The position numbers were made by a program, and so were the translations under genes. Positions 59,925 to 64,000 of a stretch of 64,000 nucleotides of DNA are shown in pieces (within the stretch, counting starts at the first letter, position 1; each line of letters begins with the position of its first letter). Origin of the DNA: Cyathus striatus (taxonomy: Eukaryota > Basidiomycota > Agaricomycetes > Agaricales > Nidulariaceae). The stretch is from NCBI GenBank assembly GCA_025738555.1, contig JAOVFP010000003.1, forward strand, positions 3,596,001-3,660,000, read 5' to 3'. The notes under the pieces were generated by a model. The model was not told where the DNA came from. It worked only from the letters and a program-made list of their open reading frames with translations, and did no database searches.

Positions 59925-60850
59925 GTTGTAACATGTTTCCCACAGTCATCACACTTGTCACACATGTGTGAAAGTGTGACATGTTGGAAAATGTTAGATA
60001 AAGTGTGACATATTATCAAAAGTGTGATATGTGTGACATGTTGAAGTGAAAAGCATAGTGTGACATGTGTGACATGTTGGAAAAAATGTGGTCACATTTG
60101 TCACAACATAACAGTACACTGAAAGTGTGACAAGTGTGATGGCTATGATATGTCATACATGTCACGCTTTTCCAACATGTCACACTTTTCCCATGCTGTC
60201 ACGATTTTTCCAACATTTTCTGACATGTCACACATGTGTGATAGCGTGACATGTGTGACAAACGTGAGAAAAAGTGTGACATATTTGGAGAAGTGTGGCA
60301 AGTGTGATGGTTATGATATGTGATACTTTTCCAAACATGTCACACTTTTTCCCACGCCTGTCACACACATGTCACACTTCTTCCCCAACATTTTCCAATA
60401 TGTCACGCTTTTCCCCACGCTTGTCACACATGTCACGCTTTTTCCAACATTTTCCAACATGTCACACTTTCATACATATGTGACAATAGAGTCTAGGTAC
60501 TGCTTAGGCACCACACCTCTTCTAACATTTTTCAACATGTTGAAAAATGTTGAAAAAATGTGACATGTGACATATTGGACAATATTGGAAAAAGTGTGAC
60601 AAGTGTGATGTCTATGATATGTCACACATATCACACATGTTGCACTTTTACCAAAATGTCACGCTTTTCCAAGATGTCACACTTTCACACATGTGTGACA
60701 AGTGTGATGACTGTGGGAAACATGTTATCACTGACATGTTGGAAAATATTGGGAAAAGTGTGATAAGTGTGATGGCTATGATATGTCACACATATCACAC
60801 ATGTTGTGCCTGTTCCAATATTTTCCAAGATGTCACACAGGTCATGTGAC
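59925..60850. repeat. TGTCACA/TGTGACA array with palindromic units
   Basis: Dense, irregular array of TGTGACATG, TGTCACACTTTTCC and CAACATGTCACAC in both orientations, with TTTTCCAACATTTTCCAA spacers. Pairs such as TGTCACACATGTGTGA can fold into hairpins. The core is shared with 40945-41130 and with the GTCACG satellites at 41825-42500. Confidence 0.85.
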
Positions 60851-60924
60851 TGCTTAGGTGCAGAGAGATCTTATGAAATGTTGTGTGGAAATTTGTAACA
60901 ACAGAGTTAAATGTCAGAGATTGT

Positions 60925-61150
60925 ACTGAGAATCCAGTGGCTTATTCTCACTAGATTCTCATTGGACTCTCAGAGATTCTCACCCAATGAGAATTAGGTG
61001 AGATTTCACTGAGATGAAAATTATGCATTTTCTCACTGTAGTCTCAGTAAACTCTCACTGAACTCTCATTACTCTCTCATTCTATCACTATATTCTCACT
61101 GGATTCTCACTGGAGTATCAGATAATCTCATGAGAATCTCACTGGATTCT
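60925..61150 (-). repeat. CTCACTGGATTCTC mini-satellite
   Basis: Units such as TCTCACTGAACTCTCAT and CTCACTGGATTCTC, the same family and orientation as 59781-59870. The following 61160-61630 carries a decayed segment related to 31180-31380 and no gene. Confidence 0.8.
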
Positions 61151-61657
61151 CCTGAGAATGTGGGTCAGTGTCATGTTCTCTGCAGGTGCATCAAGTGTGT
61201 TTTTCTTCCTATCTCATCTCTTCACTCTGCACTTACACTTGCACCTAGCTCATACCTCACAGACAATCATTGTTATCAAAGATCTATTCAGCACTCTCTA
61301 TGGTGATGAATTATGTGGTAACAATGACCCTTCCAAATCAACTGCCAAGATGAGAAAACTCACACATGGAGTGGCTAAGTCCCCACCACTATCTCAGTGC
61401 TGTTTCTGATGTTTGTCTGGTTTACTGTCCCTACACCACTATGTCTTCAGATTGAGCATCCCCAGATTTCTCAGGAGTGATGCTGCATTGCTTGGGTGCA
61501 TCTACCACCTCTCCTTTCCTTCCTACTGGATAATACTAATAAGTAGTTCACATAGTGTAATTATAGCAGTCTTTGACCTCACTCTCCCACCCAGTTAATT
61601 CAGGGCCCTTTACACATGTGCCCATGGTCTCAAATTGGGTGTCTCCTTTGTTGTCTT

Positions 61658-62142
61658 TGTTACAATAAAGTTCTGGTTGGGACTTTTATCATACAAGTCC
61701 AATAGTCATGTGATTTCACAAGTTCAAAGAACAAGTTAATCAGTTATCGAGTTTGAGTCTCTATTCACAAGCTCTTAAGTTGGTTAGACTTAAGTACAAG
61801 CAGAGTGAATGAATCAAGTAAAAGCTAGTTCGATTTAAGCTGAAGCTTGAGCTCTACAGCCCAAGTTACTACTGTTTAAATACAAACGAGTCTGTACTAA
61901 TAATAAGTAGAAATGTAACTAAATAAGTCCTAATGTCATGTATCGACTGTGCATTACTGCGGCACAGTAGGAAGAAAGAAAGAAAGACTAAGTAAAGTAA
62001 AGTGACTCAAGATGAGTCATTAATAAATGACAATTATGTAAGTAAAGAAGTAATGTGTTTGGCATCAAAGGAGATGCCAAACAAGTCAATGAAATATAAA
62101 GAAATCATATGTAAATAGAAGAAAGTAAAGAAAATCATAACA
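61658..62142 (-). repeat. 3' LTR of a Ty3/Gypsy element, 485 bp
   Basis: On the minus strand it opens TGTTATGATTTTC, preceded by a purine-rich TATGGGGATAA, and closes TTATTGTAACA, giving TGTTA...TAACA ends. It sits downstream of the integrase and chromodomain on the same strand. The other LTR is outside the window, so the ends cannot be confirmed by comparison. Confidence 0.65.
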
Positions 62143-62224
62143 TTATCCCCATATAAAAGCGTGAAGTTCACTGTAACTTCACTAACATCAGTTGCCTGGA
62201 TAGAAGTCCCTGAGGGCGTTGTAG

Positions 62225-62548
62225 TCATCTGGACCCTCTGTCTGGAGGAGGTGTTCCTCCCATGCCTGTTCCCTGACTTACCATTGGGTCAAATTCCGCA
62301 GAAGTAGAACTTCTCCAATTTGACCTTCCTGCCTCTCTCTCTCTCTCTTTGTTCCTCCCTGTGGGAATGAAACCTCTTCCCATCCTTTGACTCCCCCTGC
62401 CCCTCAATCTTGCTTTGCTGTTCTGTGTAGCAGAATCCCTTGTAGTGCGAGGCACAGCCCTCCTTCCTGCAGGGATCTGGGCTGATGGACCTAGTATCTG
62501 CCTCCATGTGCTCCTGCCAGTAGAAGAAGAAATGTTGTTGGAAGACAT
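62225..62548 (-). CDS. Small basic ORF between pol and 3' LTR
   Basis: 107 codons from ATG at 62548 (MSSNNISSSTGRSTWRQILG), rich in Arg, Gly and Ser (RLRGRGSQRMGRGF), with no stop although the adjacent pol has many. Its place, after the chromodomain and before the LTR, is that of an env or accessory gene, but there is no signal peptide or membrane segment. I do not recognise it. It could encode a nucleic-acid-binding accessory protein or be chance. Confidence 0.45.
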   Translation of the reverse strand: MSSNNISSSTGRSTWRQILGPSAQIPAGRRAVPRTTRDSATQNSKARLRGRGSQRMGRGFIPTGRNKEREREAGRSNWRSSTSAEFDPMVSQGTGMGGTPPPDRGSR

Positions 62549-62603
62549 TGTGAAGGTTTGAGATGACTGGTAAATCATTGGCAGTTTGTAGTAAACTGTC
62601 GAT

Positions 62604-64000
62604 TCAATTTAGACCAGCTTTCTTCTTATAGTCTTCAAGCAGTTCCTGAGCATTGCTCAAGTATTCCTCATGCACCCATTCATCCTTTGATGATGAATAT
62701 CCTTTCCATTGTATTCTGTACTGCATGACTGGTTCTGTATGTTGGTTCTTTCATTTCTTTGGTATCTTGTGACCAACAATTGCTTTGATTTCCCATTCAG
62801 GTTTGGCTTCAACTAGGTCTGGTGGTGGTTCTAAGAAGTTTTTCCCATGAACAGAGGTTTCGACATATGGCATGAGAAGAACTGTATTGAAGACTGGATG
62901 AATGGTCCATTGTTCTGGGAGTTCCAGTTTATATGTGTAGGGTGCCAGTTTTTTGATGATTTTGAAAGGTCCTTCTCGTCATGGTGCCATTTTTCTAGAG
63001 GGATAGGCAATAGACAGGTTTTTGGTGTTAAGCCATACCATATCTCCAACTTCATACTTTGTAAATCCTCATCTTTGTGCTTCACAAGTCTTCTGTTGAG
63101 TGATTTGGATGAGAGCCTGTGCTTCTTTTCTGGCTTCAGCCATGTCATCTATTCTAATTTCCACTTCTTTGACATAAGTGGTATCTCTCACTGTGGGAGT
63201 GATGACTGGTTCGTATCCATGCAATAAATAGAATGGGGATCTTTGTGTGACAGAATTAACTTGAGCATTTCGTGAGATTTCTGCTTCTGGGATGTGGTTC
63301 ACCCATTCGTGTTGTCTAGCACTGCAGAAACATCATAAGTAGGTTTCAATTTCTTGATTCATTCTTTCTGTCTGTCCATCAGTTTGAGGGTGGTACACAG
63401 TGGATCCTTTCCATTTAATTTTGTGGAAGTGAAGTATTGCTTGGAACACTTCTGCTACAAATTGTGGATCTCAGTCAGAGATGATGGCGTTAGGGTGACT
63501 ATATCATCTGTAGAGTGTTTTCCGAATTAGGGTTGCTGTTCTTTCCACATTAAGTCCCTTCATGATGCATGGTTCGAAAATTACCCCCTTAGTAGACCCA
63601 TGATCGACCACAACCATGACAGCATCAAATCCCTCAGATTTAGGTAGATCGGTAATGAAGTCCATTGAGACTTGGGAGAATGGTCATGTAGTTTCAGGTA
63701 TAGGAATTGGGTTAACCAGTGGTTTTGGTCTTCAATCATAGGCCATTTGTTGACAGGTAGTGCATCTGGTGACATATTGTTTTACAAAAATTCCCATTCC
63801 AGGCCACCAGTATTCCTTTTTGACTTCTTTTTCAGTAGAGCTGCATCCATGATGACCAGGAGGTAGGCTGTCATGTTTGAGAGCTACAATGCTTCATCGT
63901 AGTTCTTTATCTTTGGGAACATAGACTCAGTCTCTAAAAAGAATTAGTCCACTTTCAATTTGCCAATCATCCAGAGAAGAGCAAATGGGAGGTATATCTT
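62604..64000 (-). pseudogene. Ty3/Gypsy chromovirus Pol, 3' part (integrase and chromodomain), runs off window
   Basis: Read right to left: the zinc-binding HHCC module (LKHDSLPPGHHGCSSTEKEV, then VTRCTTCQQMAYD); the integrase core with MDFITDLPKSEGFDAVMVVV (Asp), AIISD then TGA then DPQFV (second Asp), and YHPQTDGQTERMNQEIETYL (Glu); and the GPY-like segment RDTTYVKEVEIRIDDMAE to REGPFKIIKKLAPYTYKLEL. Last is a chromodomain, MQYRIQWKGYSSSKDEWVHE with LSNAQELLEDYKK, stopping at 62604-62606. Chromodomain integrases direct insertion into heterochromatin. At least six internal TGA codons fall at Arg or Trp positions, so the copy is dead. Protease, RT and RNase H lie beyond 64000. Confidence 0.88.

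Noticed and set aside
60001..60850. Small frames rich in Cys/His in the TGTCACA array
   Set aside because: Repeat translations (CHTC...); no start context, frames on both strands.
20831..64000. Nuclear code change reading TGA as Trp
   Set aside because: About half of the internal TGA codons fall where families have Arg, the genes also have frameshifts and TAG stops, and intact genes (Tnp2, CxC5/6) do not use internal TGA. C-to-T decay explains all cases.

Overview
The window looks like a repeat-rich, accessory part of a basidiomycete (Agaricomycete mushroom) genome. The evidence is introns of 45-80 nt with GT...AG ends, Tnp2/CACTA-like and Plavaka-type transposases, cysteine-cluster proteins of the CxC5/CxC6 type that accompany KDZ transposons, a PIF/Harbinger transposase, a chromodomain Ty3/Gypsy polyprotein, a NACHT-WD40 protein with near-identical WD repeats, a DUF6532 protein, RecQ-type helicase fragments and a Ste6-like ABC transporter. 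All calls come from reading the sequence; no database search was run.

Layout. 1-2.9 kb: CpG-containing sequence with a decayed ~400-bp tandem duplication and one unrecognised multi-exon gene or relic on the minus strand. 2.957-11.902 kb: a complete DNA transposon of 8,946 bp with perfect 28-bp terminal inverted repeats and a 7-bp target duplication. It carries an intact four-exon Tnp2-like transposase, an eight-or-so-exon accessory gene of unknown function, repeated sequence near one end, and a nested ~0.8-kb MITE-like element. 12.7-16.1 kb: NACHT-WD40 (NLR-type) gene with two frameshifts. 16.1-20.3 kb: decayed repeats, a helicase fragment and a mariner-like TIR element. 20.8-24.1 kb: Plavaka transposase pseudogene. 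24.4-28.8 kb: Ste6-like ABC transporter pseudogene, truncated at its 3' end and split by a 340-bp MITE. 28.9-33.5 kb: decayed repeats. 33.5-35.5 kb: DUF6532 pseudogene. 37.1-38.4 kb: RecQ helicase pseudogene. 38.9-40.0 kb: inverted decayed copy of a CxC5/CxC6 protein. 40-44.2 kb: a dense series of mini-satellites. 44.6-46.8 kb: unrecognised acidic multi-exon gene with breaks. 47.2-49.6 kb: apparently intact CxC5/CxC6 protein. 50.096-59.780 kb: region bounded by 23-bp inverted repeats (22/23 identical), holding a Tnp2-like pseudogene, an unrecognised TE-associated gene and a Harbinger transposase pseudogene, with mini-satellites outside each end. 59.8-61.2 kb: more arrays. 61.66-64 kb: 3' LTR and 3' part of a Ty3/Gypsy element that runs off the window.

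Two sequence compartments are visible. The first ~12.5 kb keep ordinary CpG content and hold the intact transposon. From the NLR gene onward CpG is rare, and nearly every broken gene carries TGA stops where the family has Arg (CGA) or Trp (TGG), as expected from C-to-T decay at CpG/CpA on either strand. The exceptions are a CpG-rich 19-bp satellite and the CxC5/CxC6 open frame. The most notable items are the complete Tnp2-like element with its second gene, the NLR gene with homogenised WD repeats, and the set of satellites sharing a TGTCAC core.
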